The translations under genes and the position numbers were made by a program. Positions 1 through 7,836 of a stretch of DNA of 64,000 bases are shown in pieces. How positions within the stretch are numbered: the stretch's first letter is position 1; each line of letters begins with the position of its first letter. The stretch spans positions 868,001-932,000 of the forward strand of contig CAWBNY010000002.1 of assembly GCA_963790325.1 (NCBI GenBank), written 5' to 3'. The notes beneath the pieces were generated by a model, which had not been told where the DNA came from, made no database searches, and saw only the letters and a list, made by a program, of their open reading frames with translations. The DNA comes from JAXDMK01 sp963790325. GTDB taxonomy: Bacteria; Actinomycetota; Acidimicrobiia; Acidimicrobiales; AC-14.

Positions 1-1230
1 CTTCTCCTTGGCGATGTACATCCACACGTCGAGCTCGGTCCAGTTGGAGATGGGGAAGGCGCGGATGTGCTCGCCCTTGTGCACCCGGCCGTTGTAGATC
101 GACCACACCTCGGGGCGCTGGTTCTTGGGGTCCCACTGGCCGAAGTCGTCGCGGAAGGAGAACACCCGCTCCTTGGCCCGGGCCTTGTCCTCGTCGCGAC
201 GGGCGCCGCCGAAGCAGGCGTCGAAGCGGTGCTCGGCGATGGCGTCGAGCAGGGTGATCGTCTGCAACCGGTTGCGGGACGCCAGCGGACCCCCCACCTC
301 CACCGCCCGGCCCTTGTCGATCGACTCCTGGACGCTGGCCACGATGAGGCGCTCGCCCAGCTCCGCCACCCGCCGGTCGCGGAACTCGAGGGCCTCGGGG
401 AAGTTGTGGCCGGTGTCGATGTGCATGACGGGAAAGGGGAACTTGGCCGGCCGGAACGCCTTCTCCGCGATCCGCAGGAGCACCAGCGAATCCTTGCCCC
501 CGCTGAAGAGCAGGACCGGACGCTCCAGCTCGGCCGCCACCTCCCGCATGATGTAGATCGCCTCCGACTCGAGTGCCTCCAGGTGGGACAGCTCGAACGG
601 ATGACGGGTGGTGGCGATGGGGCTCATGGCGTGGAGCTCATCGCGGAGCGCGTCCCAGACCGCCTGCACCGACTCGGCTGCGGTCTGGGTGTGGGTGGGG
701 ACCACCAGCTCGGGCTCCAGCGGCGGCTCGTAGGGGTCGTCGACGCCGGTGAGGCCGTTCATCTGGCCTGCCGACTGGCTGGCGTAGAGCCCCTTGACGT
801 CGCGTTCGGCGCACACCGCCGACGGGGCCGACACCAGCACCTCGAAGAACCGGCCGGCGTGGGCCGACCGCACCTCGTCGCGGGTGGACCGGTAGGGCGA
901 CACCAGGGCGCAGACCACGACCACCCCGTGCCGGCTGAGCAGTTCGGCGACCCAGCCCACCCGGCGGACGTTGCGGTCGCGGTCCTCGCGGGTGAAGCCG
1001 AGGTCGGGGCTCAGCACCTGGCGCACGCAGTCGCCGTCGAGGACCTCCACCGGGTAGCCCTCGGCGGTGAGGCGGGCGGCCAACCCGTTGGCGATGGTGG
1101 TCTTGCCCGCCGAGGGCAGGCCGGTGAGCCACACCGTGAGCCCGTCGCCCAGGCGCGCGGGGACGACGAGGGTGGGATCGGGGTCTGACTGGGCCAACCC
1201 CGGTCGAACGGCTCCGGGAGCCTCGTCCAT
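1..1230 (-). CDS. cysC-cysD: APS kinase (CysC) reading in frame into sulfate adenylyltransferase small subunit (CysD), partial
   Basis: Read from the ATG at 1230 leftwards, the first ~200 codons are an adenylylsulfate kinase: P-loop GLPSAGKTT near residue 40, then LDGDCVRQ, DLGFTREDR and DVKGLYA. With no stop codon the frame continues through WDALRDELHAMSPIATT into CysD, with the PP-loop LLFSGGKDS and GGARRDEDKARAKER. CysD makes APS from sulfate and ATP (with CysN), and CysC phosphorylates APS to PAPS. CysD runs off the left edge and cysN would be expected beyond it. Separate cysD and cysC, or a CysN-CysC fusion, are the usual arrangements, so CysC-CysD is odd. A one-base loss could create it: the second cysC in this window ends WDALPR then TGA at the equivalent point, and a TGA lies one frame away here. 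If the genes are separate, cysD starts at the ATG at 627. Confidence 0.9.
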   Translation of the reverse strand, partial: MDEAPGAVRPGLAQSDPDPTLVVPARLGDGLTVWLTGLPSAGKTTIANGLAARLTAEGYPVEVLDGDCVRQVLSPDLGFTREDRDRNVRRVGWVAELLSRHGVVVVCALVSPYRSTRDEVRSAHAGRFFEVLVSAPSAVCAERDVKGLYASQSAGQMNGLTGVDDPYEPPLEPELVVPTHTQTAAESVQAVWDALRDELHAMSPIATTRHPFELSHLEALESEAIYIMREVAAELERPVLLFSGGKDSLVLLRIAEKAFRPAKFPFPVMHIDTGHNFPEALEFRDRRVAELGERLIVASVQESIDKGRAVEVGGPLASRNRLQTITLLDAIAEHRFDACFGGARRDEDKARAKERVFSFRDDFGQWDPKNQRPEVWSIYNGRVHKGEHIRAFPISNWTELDVWMYIAKEK

Positions 1231-1415
1231 GATCGCTCCACTCTGGCACGCGCTCGGTGCTGCCCGTCTCGCCCCGTGGGCGGCGAGATGTCGCCGTCCA
1301 CGGGGGCGGGGCAGGACACCCACCGGGCCGGCTTGTTCCTGGCGCCCGGCGGTCCGGCCTAAGCTTCGTGCGGCTCGAACCACGGGTGCAGGACGGCGAA
1401 CGGCGGAGGTAGCGG

Positions 1416-3314
1416 ATGGCGGCAGGAACAGACGTCGGGGCGGATCAGGGCCTGATCGGGACCAGGGCCCGCCTGGCGGTCCTCATCGCCCGCCACCGGT
1501 GGGCCGTGCACAGCTTTCTCGATGCGGTCGCGGTGACCACGGCCCTGTGCTTCGCAACCGTCCTGCGCTACGACCTCTCGTTCTCCGAGAACGAGGTCGA
1601 CGGCCTCGTCTATCTCATCCCCTTCGCCGTGCTGGCCCAGATCGGGGCCGGCCTGCACTTCGGGCTGTACAACGGCCGGTGGCGGTTCGGAAGCTTCGAG
1701 GAGGTCATGGCCCTGGTCAAGGCGTCCGTCGTCAGCACCGCCCTGGTCGCCGTCTTCAACCCCCTGTGGCAGCCGCGCCTGCTGCCCCTGAGCGTGCCGC
1801 TGATCGCCGGCACCATCGCCCTGGTCGTTATGGCCGGGTTCCGCTACACGTGGCGGCTCGACATGGAGCGGCGGATGCGGCCCACCGAGGAGGGCCGCCA
1901 CCGACTGCTGGTGTTCGGCGCCGGTGAGGGCGGCACCCAGGTGATCGCCGCCCTGCTGCGCAACCCCACCAGCGAGTACGTGCCCGTCGGGCTGCTCGAC
2001 GACGATCCCGACAAGCGCAACCTCCGGCTGATGGGGGTGCCCGTTCTCGGCAGCCGGTCCCGGCTGGCCGAGGCGGCGGCCGCCTGCCGGGCCGACACCC
2101 TGCTCATCGCCGTCCCCAGCGGCGCCGCCGACCTGGTGGGCGACCTGAGCGAGCGGGCGCTCGAGGTGGGGCTGGCGGTCAAGGTCCTGCCCCCGGTGCA
2201 GGAGCTGTTCGGGGGACGGGTCGACCTCGACGACATCCGCGACGTCACCACCGCCGATCTCCTCGGTCGCCACGAGATCAACACCGACATCGGCCTCATC
2301 GCCGGGTACCTGGCGGGCAAGAAGGTGCTGGTCACCGGGGCCGGGGGGTCGATCGGATCCGAGCTGTGCCGGCAGATCTACCGCTTCGCCCCCGGTCGGC
2401 TGATCATGCTCGATCGCGACGAGTCGGCCCTCCACGGGGTCCAGCTGTCGATCGACGGCCGGGCGCTGCTCGAGTCGCCCGACCTCGTCCTGCTCGACAT
2501 CCGGGACCGGGCCGCCCTCCGCCAGGTGCTGCAGCGGCTGAAGCCCGACGTCGTGTTCCACGCCGCCGCCCTCAAGCACCTGGTCATGCTCGAGCGCCAC
2601 CCGGCGGAGGCGTTCAAGACCAACGTCCTGGCCACCCTCGACCTGCTCGAGCTGTGCGCCGAGGTCGGGGTCGGTCGGTTCGTCAACATCTCCACCGACA
2701 AGGCCGCCGACCCGTGCAGCGTCCTGGGCTACTCCAAGCGCATCACCGAGCGCCTGACCAGCCACTTCTCGGGGATCACGGAGGCGTCGTACCTGTCGGT
2801 GCGCTTCGGCAACGTCCTCGGCAGCCGGGGGTCGGTTCTCACCACCTTCCAGGCCCAGGTCGACCGGGGCGGCCCGGTGACGGTCACCGATGAGGAGGCC
2901 ACCCGGTTCTTCATGACGGTGGAGGAGGCGGTCCAGCTGGTGATCCAGGCCGGGGCCATCGGCCGCCCGGGAGAGGCGCTGGTGCTCGACATGGGCCGGC
3001 CCGTCTCCATCGCCGAGGTGGCCCGGCTGGTGGCGTCCCGCTCCGAGCGCCGCATCGCCATCGAGTACACCGGACTGCGCCCGGGCGAGAAGCTGCACGA
3101 GGTCCTCCTCGCCGCCGGCGAGGTCGACAACCGCCCCGCCCACCCCCTGATCTCCCAGGTGGCGGTGCCGCCCGTCCACCCCCTGTGGGCCCGGGCCATC
3201 GACCTCAGGGTGGGGGCCGACGACCTGATCCGGCACCTGGCCGCGCTGGCGTCCGCCGAGGCCACCGGCGCCGCGGCCCGGGCGGCCACGCGCGTCCCCC
3301 GGAGCGTGTCCTGA
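1416..3314 (+). CDS. FlaA1/CapD-family membrane nucleotide-sugar 4,6-dehydratase/epimerase
   Basis: The 632-residue protein has N-terminal membrane segments (to ~residue 150), a CoA-binding-like Rossmann region (VFGAGEGGTQ) and a C-terminal extended SDR domain with TGAGGSIG at 307-314. This is the FlaA1/WbpM/PglF/CapD architecture, which makes 4-keto-6-deoxy UDP-sugars, commonly the committed step to the first sugar of a Wzx/Wzy glycan. The active-site stretch keeps S426 and K441, but the residue at the YxxxK tyrosine position is Leu437, with a Tyr at 439; the family commonly has Met there. GGAGG lies about 8 nt before the ATG. It is divergent from cysCD and opens the plus-strand glycan operon. 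It is the likely initiating sugar-modifying enzyme; the exact product cannot be told. Confidence 0.9.
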   Translation: MAAGTDVGADQGLIGTRARLAVLIARHRWAVHSFLDAVAVTTALCFATVLRYDLSFSENEVDGLVYLIPFAVLAQIGAGLHFGLYNGRWRFGSFEEVMALVKASVVSTALVAVFNPLWQPRLLPLSVPLIAGTIALVVMAGFRYTWRLDMERRMRPTEEGRHRLLVFGAGEGGTQVIAALLRNPTSEYVPVGLLDDDPDKRNLRLMGVPVLGSRSRLAEAAAACRADTLLIAVPSGAADLVGDLSERALEVGLAVKVLPPVQELFGGRVDLDDIRDVTTADLLGRHEINTDIGLIAGYLAGKKVLVTGAGGSIGSELCRQIYRFAPGRLIMLDRDESALHGVQLSIDGRALLESPDLVLLDIRDRAALRQVLQRLKPDVVFHAAALKHLVMLERHPAEAFKTNVLATLDLLELCAEVGVGRFVNISTDKAADPCSVLGYSKRITERLTSHFSGITEASYLSVRFGNVLGSRGSVLTTFQAQVDRGGPVTVTDEEATRFFMTVEEAVQLVIQAGAIGRPGEALVLDMGRPVSIAEVARLVASRSERRIAIEYTGLRPGEKLHEVLLAAGEVDNRPAHPLISQVAVPPVHPLWARAIDLRVGADDLIRHLAALASAEATGAAARAATRVPRSVS

Positions 3315-3411
3315 CCGGGCCGCCCCGGCCCCGCCCGGCGGCCGGGAGCGACCGGAAGGGAGCGAGGACCAGACCCGACAGGGCACAAGTCGAAGGGCGG
3401 GAGAGATAGCA

Positions 3412-3858
3412 ATGGGGTGGTGCGGGGACTTCGGATGCACGATCAACGCGGCGTGCGACCACCGGATGATCGCCGGCCCCCGATCGTGCAGTTGCGACAC
3501 CTGTGGTGTGGTGTGCGGAGGCAAGTACGCCGGCTGCAAGGAGGTGTGGGCTGTAGGACCCCGGCCGGGGCCCCGCGTCCGGCCGGCGTTCCCCGGACGT
3601 GCGAACGCCGGAGCCGGCGCCCGCACCGGCGAAGCGTCGATGGCGGAGCTCGCGCTCCCCGGCCCCGCGATCCGCCTGCCGGCCGGTGACGGGATCGACC
3701 GGATCCAGACCTCGGTCGAAGGTTTGCGGCAGGAGATGCACAACGTCCTCACCATGCTCTCCCAGCAGCAGGCGATCCTGGCCATGCTGGTGGAGGCCCG
3801 CCGCCCGCCGCCGCCCGCCCGCCCCCACCCATCCGACCCCGGTGGGGACCGGGGATAG
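3412..3858 (+). CDS. Small Cys/His-rich N-terminal domain protein with coiled coil, coupled to Wzz/BY-kinase
   Basis: This 148-residue protein starts MGWCGDFG. Its first 46 residues carry C4, C15, H17, C26, C28, C31, C35 and C42, ending G-C-x-E-V-W. The same positions are conserved without gaps at the N termini of the proteins at 39643-40677 and 40752-42671. Eight ligands would suit two metal ions; I do not recognise a named domain. After a low-complexity linker there is a short amphipathic helix (IDRIQTSVEGLRQEMHNVL) and a Pro-rich tail. Its stop at 3856-3858 is four bases before the Wzz/BY-kinase start, so the two are probably translated together and may act together at the membrane in glycan chain-length control. 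That role is inferred from position only. Confidence 0.8.
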   Translation: MGWCGDFGCTINAACDHRMIAGPRSCSCDTCGVVCGGKYAGCKEVWAVGPRPGPRVRPAFPGRANAGAGARTGEASMAELALPGPAIRLPAGDGIDRIQTSVEGLRQEMHNVLTMLSQQQAILAMLVEARRPPPPARPHPSDPGGDRG

Positions 3859-3862
3859 CCTG

Positions 3863-5554
3863 GTGCCGGTGCCGACCGACGAAGTCGAAGGTGAGCTCGA
3901 GCTTCGCGACTACCTGAGCGTCCTCCGCCGGCGGCGGGCGATCCTCGTGATCACCATCGCCATCGTGGTGGGCGTTGCCACCGTGATCTCGTTGGTCCAG
4001 ACGCCTGTGTACGCGGCGACGGCCAAGCTGCGCATCGAACCCCGACCGGGGAACTCCGCCTTCGAGTCGGGCGGTGCTTCCGAGGGCAACCCGGCCCAGT
4101 TCGTCGCCACCGAGATCGAGGTGATCAAGGGCGAGCCGGTGCAAAAGGCGGTTCAGAAGATTCTCAGTTCGGCACCGGCGGTCTCGGTCCGGCAGGTAGG
4201 CACCACCGCCGTGGTGCAGATCGTGGCCGAGAGCTCCGACCGGGAGCGGGCGGCAGCCGTCGCCAACGCCTACGCCAAGGCCTACATCGACCATCGCCGC
4301 CAGCAGGGCATCGACGAGGCCCTCGCCGCTCAGACCGAGGTCCAGGGCGGGATCGACGACCTCCAGGATCAGATCGACGTGCTCGACGGCCAGATCGCAG
4401 GTGCCGAGGGCGCGGCCGCCGACTCCTTCCGGGCTCAGCGCCAGTCGCTAGTCCAGCAACAGGCCCTGTTCAAGGACGCCCTCAGCCGGCAGCGGGTCAA
4501 CACCGCCCTCATCACCGGTGGGGCCGAGATCGTGCGCTCGGCGGCGGTTCCCGGCTCGCCCATCAAGCCGACGCCCCTCCGCAACGCCATCCTGGCCCTG
4601 GTGGTGGGGGGGCTGCTCGGTGTCGGTCTGGCGTTCCTGGCCGAGTACCTCGACGACTCCATCGCCACCGACGACGACCTCGAGCGTGTCACCGGGGTCA
4701 TCCCCGTGATCGGCCAGATCCCCGAGGTCAGTGGCTGGAAGCTGAAGGACAAGGGCCGGCTGATCGCCATGGAGGAGCCGAGGTCGGCGGCGGCCGAGGC
4801 CTACCGGGCCCTGCGCACGGCGGTCGACTTCATCGCCCTCGACCACCCGATGGGCACGCTGTCGGTCACCAGCCCGGGCCCGGGGGAGGGCAAGACCACC
4901 ACCCTGGCCAACCTGGCCATCACCATGGCCACCGCCGGCAAGAGGGTCGTAATCGTCTGCTGCGACCTCCGCCGGCCCCGGATCCACGAGTTCTTCGGGC
5001 TGTCGAACACGGTCGGCTTCACGTCGACCCTGCTCGGCGAGCGCCCGGTGTCGGCCGCCATCCAGGCCGTCCCCGGGATCCCCCGCCTGCGGCTCCTGGC
5101 CTCGGGACCGCTCCCCCCGAACCCGTCGGAGCTGCTCTCGTCCCGGCGGGCAGCCGACGTCTTCACCGCCATCGCGGCCGACGCCGACCTCGTCCTCATC
5201 GACTCGCCGCCGGTGCTCCCCGTCACCGACGCCCTCGTCCTGTTCCGCCACGTCGACGCCACCCTCATGGTGTTCTCCGCCGGCACCACCACCCGCAAGG
5301 AGGCGGCCGCCGCCCTGGCCAAGGTGCGGCAGGTCGACGGGCCGGTCATCGGTGCCGTCCTCAACGGGGTCAAGGCGGAGGCCAGCTTCGGGTACGGGTA
5401 CGGGTACGGGTACGGCTCCACCTACCGGGAGCAGGAGGGCTCGCCCAAGCCCACCAAGCCCACCACCGCCGATGCACCGACCAACGGCACCACCTCCCCG
5501 CCGGCCGCGTCCAACGGCGGCCACGCCCGGGGGAGGAAAGCCCGCAAGCCATGA
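3863..5554 (+). CDS. Wzz-type chain-length determinant fused to BY-kinase (polysaccharide co-polymerase)
   Basis: The ~563-residue protein begins with the Wzz motif LRDYLSVLRRRRAIL and a first membrane helix at ~28-48. It then has an extracytoplasmic coiled region (DDLQDQIDVLDGQIAGAE), a second helix near 243-263 and a cytoplasmic tyrosine-kinase domain. Walker A is GPGEGKTTT (K344), Walker A-prime is CCDLRRPR (D368) and Walker B is LVLIDSPPV (D447). The C terminus has a tyrosine cluster (Y511, 513, 515, 517, 521), the usual autophosphorylation tail of BY-kinases that controls polymer length and export. GTG at 3863 is preferred: an open frame extends upstream but only overlaps the previous gene, and GGGG precedes this GTG. 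GTG at 3869 is an alternative. Confidence 0.9.
   Translation: MPVPTDEVEGELELRDYLSVLRRRRAILVITIAIVVGVATVISLVQTPVYAATAKLRIEPRPGNSAFESGGASEGNPAQFVATEIEVIKGEPVQKAVQKILSSAPAVSVRQVGTTAVVQIVAESSDRERAAAVANAYAKAYIDHRRQQGIDEALAAQTEVQGGIDDLQDQIDVLDGQIAGAEGAAADSFRAQRQSLVQQQALFKDALSRQRVNTALITGGAEIVRSAAVPGSPIKPTPLRNAILALVVGGLLGVGLAFLAEYLDDSIATDDDLERVTGVIPVIGQIPEVSGWKLKDKGRLIAMEEPRSAAAEAYRALRTAVDFIALDHPMGTLSVTSPGPGEGKTTTLANLAITMATAGKRVVIVCCDLRRPRIHEFFGLSNTVGFTSTLLGERPVSAAIQAVPGIPRLRLLASGPLPPNPSELLSSRRAADVFTAIAADADLVLIDSPPVLPVTDALVLFRHVDATLMVFSAGTTTRKEAAAALAKVRQVDGPVIGAVLNGVKAEASFGYGYGYGYGSTYREQEGSPKPTKPTTADAPTNGTTSPPAASNGGHARGRKARKP
5390..5413 (+). repeat. Hexanucleotide repeat GGGTAC x4 encoding Gly-Tyr repeats
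   Basis: Four exact copies of GGGTAC encode the alternating Gly-Tyr tail of the BY-kinase. Gain or loss of a unit stays in frame and would change the number of phosphorylatable tyrosines. Confidence 0.9.
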
Positions 5555-5696
5555 GCCCGTCCCCCGTCCGCCACACGCCCGCCGGGAGATAGCTCCCTGC
5601 GCCCTGCGGAGGACACGGAGCCGAACCCGCCGTGACCGGGACCGGGACCGGCACCGGGCGAGCCTGGCTCGGCCGCCGCCGCCTGCCCCGCTCGGC

Positions 5697-6758
5697 CTAC
5701 GTCGCCAGCACGGCGGCGATGCGCTCCGCCGCCCGGCCGTCCCACAGGGCAGGACGCCTTGGGGCTACGCCGCGCGTCAACACCCGCATGGCCTCGGCCA
5801 CGATGCGCCGGGGCTCGATGCCCACCACTGTGTTCGTCCCTTCGGTGACGGTGAGCGGGCGCTCGGTGGTGTCCCGCAGGGTGAGGCAGGGGACGCCGAG
5901 CACGGTGGTCTCCTCCTGGATCCCGCCCGAGTCGGTGAGCACCACCCGGGCCGACGCCTCCAGGGCCACGAAGTCGAGGTAACCGAGGGCGGGGATGAGG
6001 CGCACCCCGGGGGGGATGTCGAGGGTGGAGAACACCTGGGCCGCCCGGGGGTGCAGCGGGAGGATGAGGGGGCAGTCGGCGGCGATCTCGCCGAGGGCGC
6101 CGAGGAGGCCCTTCAGCCGGCCCCCGTCGTCGACGTTCGACGGGCGGTGGAGGGTGACCACCCCGTACTTCCCCTCCTCCAGGTCGAGATCGGCCAGCAC
6201 CGGGCGGGACCGGGCCCTGTCGAGGTTGGCCAGCAGGGTGTCGATCATGACGTTGCCCACCAGGTGGATGCGCCCCGGCGGGTGGCCCTCGCGACGCAGG
6301 TTGTCGACCGCGTCGGCGGAGGGGGCGAAGAGGAACTGGCTGACCCGGTCGGTGACGACCCGGTTGACCTCCTCGGGCATGGTCCAGTCGCCGCTGCGCA
6401 GGCCGGCCTCCACGTGGGCCACGGGCACCGATGCCTTGGCCGCCACCAGGGCCGCGGCCAGGGTGGAGTTCACGTCTCCCACCACCACGACCACGTCGGG
6501 CTGCCTGTCCGCCAGCAGGGGCTCGAGCCGGACCATCACCGCCGCCGTCTGCTCGGCGTGGGTGCCCGAACCGACGCCGAGATGGTGGTCGGGCCGGCGG
6601 ATGCCCAACTCCTCGAAGAAGACCTCGCTCATCGACGGGTCGTAATGCTGCCCGGTGTGGACCAGAACCACGTCGATCGATCGGGCGTCGAGGGCGGCGA
6701 CGACGGGCTGGATCTTTACGAAGTTGGGTCGTGCGCCCGCCACACAAACGACCCGCAT
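5697..6758 (-). CDS. wecB: UDP-N-acetylglucosamine 2-epimerase (non-hydrolysing)
   Basis: The 353-residue protein starts VCVAGARPNFVKIQPVV and has HTGQHYD, GDVNST, HVEAGLRSGD and DSGGIQEET, all hallmarks of the non-hydrolysing WecB/MnaA epimerase. It interconverts UDP-GlcNAc and UDP-ManNAc in the cytosol, supplying ManNAc-type sugars for surface glycans. Length is normal for the family. It is divergent from the sugar-phosphate transferase gene at 6820, with 61 bp between. A TAGCCT box lies six bases before the ATG, so the transcript may be leaderless. Confidence 0.95.
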   Translation of the reverse strand: MRVVCVAGARPNFVKIQPVVAALDARSIDVVLVHTGQHYDPSMSEVFFEELGIRRPDHHLGVGSGTHAEQTAAVMVRLEPLLADRQPDVVVVVGDVNSTLAAALVAAKASVPVAHVEAGLRSGDWTMPEEVNRVVTDRVSQFLFAPSADAVDNLRREGHPPGRIHLVGNVMIDTLLANLDRARSRPVLADLDLEEGKYGVVTLHRPSNVDDGGRLKGLLGALGEIAADCPLILPLHPRAAQVFSTLDIPPGVRLIPALGYLDFVALEASARVVLTDSGGIQEETTVLGVPCLTLRDTTERPLTVTEGTNTVVGIEPRRIVAEAMRVLTRGVAPRRPALWDGRAAERIAAVLAT

Positions 6759-6764
6759 CCGCCG

Positions 6765-6770
6765 AGGCTA
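6765..6770 (-). promoter_or_regulatory. Putative -10 box (TAGCCT) of wecB, leaderless spacing
   Basis: Read on the minus strand, TAGCCT is followed after six bases by the wecB ATG, with no Shine-Dalgarno sequence in between. The same arrangement recurs before several other first genes in this window. Confidence 0.45.
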
Positions 6771-6819
6771 CAAGAGCGTGGAGGCCGCGCCGATCCATGA
6801 CTATGGTGGGTCCCCGAGA

Positions 6820-7836
6820 ATGCTGATACCCGCGTTGTTGGCCTTGGGGCTGACGCTGGCCATCAGCCCGGCGGTTCTCGGCGGGCTGCGACGGCTGGGC
6901 GTCATCGACCATCCTTCGTCGCGCTCGTCCCACGTCCACCCCACGCCCCGCGGCGGTGGGGTGGCGGTGGGGATCGGGGCGGCCACGGGCCTGCTCGTGG
7001 TGTCGTCGGTGCCGGGCCGGGCCCGGACCGGGGTCCTGGTGGCGGCCTGCGGGCTGGGCCTGGTCGGTCTCCTCGACGACCTCGTCGACATCTCCGCCCT
7101 GCGCCGACTGGCGCTCCAGGTCTGTGCCGCGGGGGCCGCCGCCGCCTGGATCGCTACACCGTCTTCGTCCCTCACCATCTCCGGGGTCGGAATGATCTGT
7201 CTCATCGCGTTGTGGCTGGTGAGCTACGTGAACGCCTTCAATTTCATGGACGGGATCAACGGCATCTCCGTCGCCCAGGTCGCCGTCGCCGGCGGCGCTT
7301 GGGTCGTGGTTGCCGAGGTGGGTGATTTGCGGCTGCTGGGCGTCCTCGGGGTGGTGCTGGCGGCCGCCGTCGTCGCCTTCGCCCCCTTCAACTTCCCCCG
7401 GGCCCGCATGTTCCTGGGCGACTCCGGCAGCTACTTCATCGGCGCCTGGCTGGCGGCGGGGGTGGTGCTCGGGCTGCGCGCCGAGCTGCCACCCGAAGCG
7501 GTGGTGGCCCCCCTCGCGCTCTACCTGGCCGACACCGGCACCACCCTGGTCCGGCGGGTGCGGCGGGGCCAGACGTGGCACGCGGCCCACCGCGACCACG
7601 CCTACCAGCGCCTGGTCGACCTCGGGTGGAGCCATACCCGCACGACGGTCGCGGTGGCGGGCGTGATGGCGCTGGTGAGCGCCCTGGGTCTCCTGTCCCT
7701 CACCGACTCGGTCGCCCTGCGGGTGGCCGGCGACGTGGCCGCCGCCGCGGTGGTGGCCGCCTACCTCGCCACCCCGGCCTGGGTGGAAGGCCGGGGTCGC
7801 GCCCGCACCGACGACGCCGAGGCCCGGATGGCATGA
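6820..7836 (+). CDS. Undecaprenyl-phosphate sugar-1-phosphate transferase, WecA/TagO (GT4 MraY-like) family
   Basis: This polytopic membrane protein of ~338 residues has the MraY/WecA family signatures HPTPRGGGVAVG near the N terminus, DDL-VDI (the Asp pair near residue 86), NAFNFMDGINGIS and FNFPRARMFLGDSGS. These enzymes load the first sugar-1-phosphate onto undecaprenyl phosphate on the inner face of the membrane. The ATG at 6820 is the first in-frame start that keeps the N-terminal helix; upstream ATGs are out of frame. The stop overlaps the next start as ATGA at 7833-7836, so it heads an operon of glycan genes. The sugar (GlcNAc, GalNAc or another) is not determinable. Confidence 0.9.
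   Translation: MLIPALLALGLTLAISPAVLGGLRRLGVIDHPSSRSSHVHPTPRGGGVAVGIGAATGLLVVSSVPGRARTGVLVAACGLGLVGLLDDLVDISALRRLALQVCAAGAAAAWIATPSSSLTISGVGMICLIALWLVSYVNAFNFMDGINGISVAQVAVAGGAWVVVAEVGDLRLLGVLGVVLAAAVVAFAPFNFPRARMFLGDSGSYFIGAWLAAGVVLGLRAELPPEAVVAPLALYLADTGTTLVRRVRRGQTWHAAHRDHAYQRLVDLGWSHTRTTVAVAGVMALVSALGLLSLTDSVALRVAGDVAAAAVVAAYLATPAWVEGRGRARTDDAEARMA

Noticed and set aside
67..1188. Long plus-strand open frame over cysC-cysD
   Set aside because: The opposite strand encodes unmistakable CysC and CysD motifs; the plus-strand frame is an antisense open frame typical of high-GC DNA.
1359..3785. 808-codon minus-strand frame over the CapD-like gene
   Set aside because: The plus strand holds the conserved dehydratase; the minus translation has no family character.
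5390..5413. Short tandem repeats (also near 40921) as a CRISPR array
   Set aside because: They are six-base coding repeats without spacers; no CRISPR array or cas gene is seen in the window.
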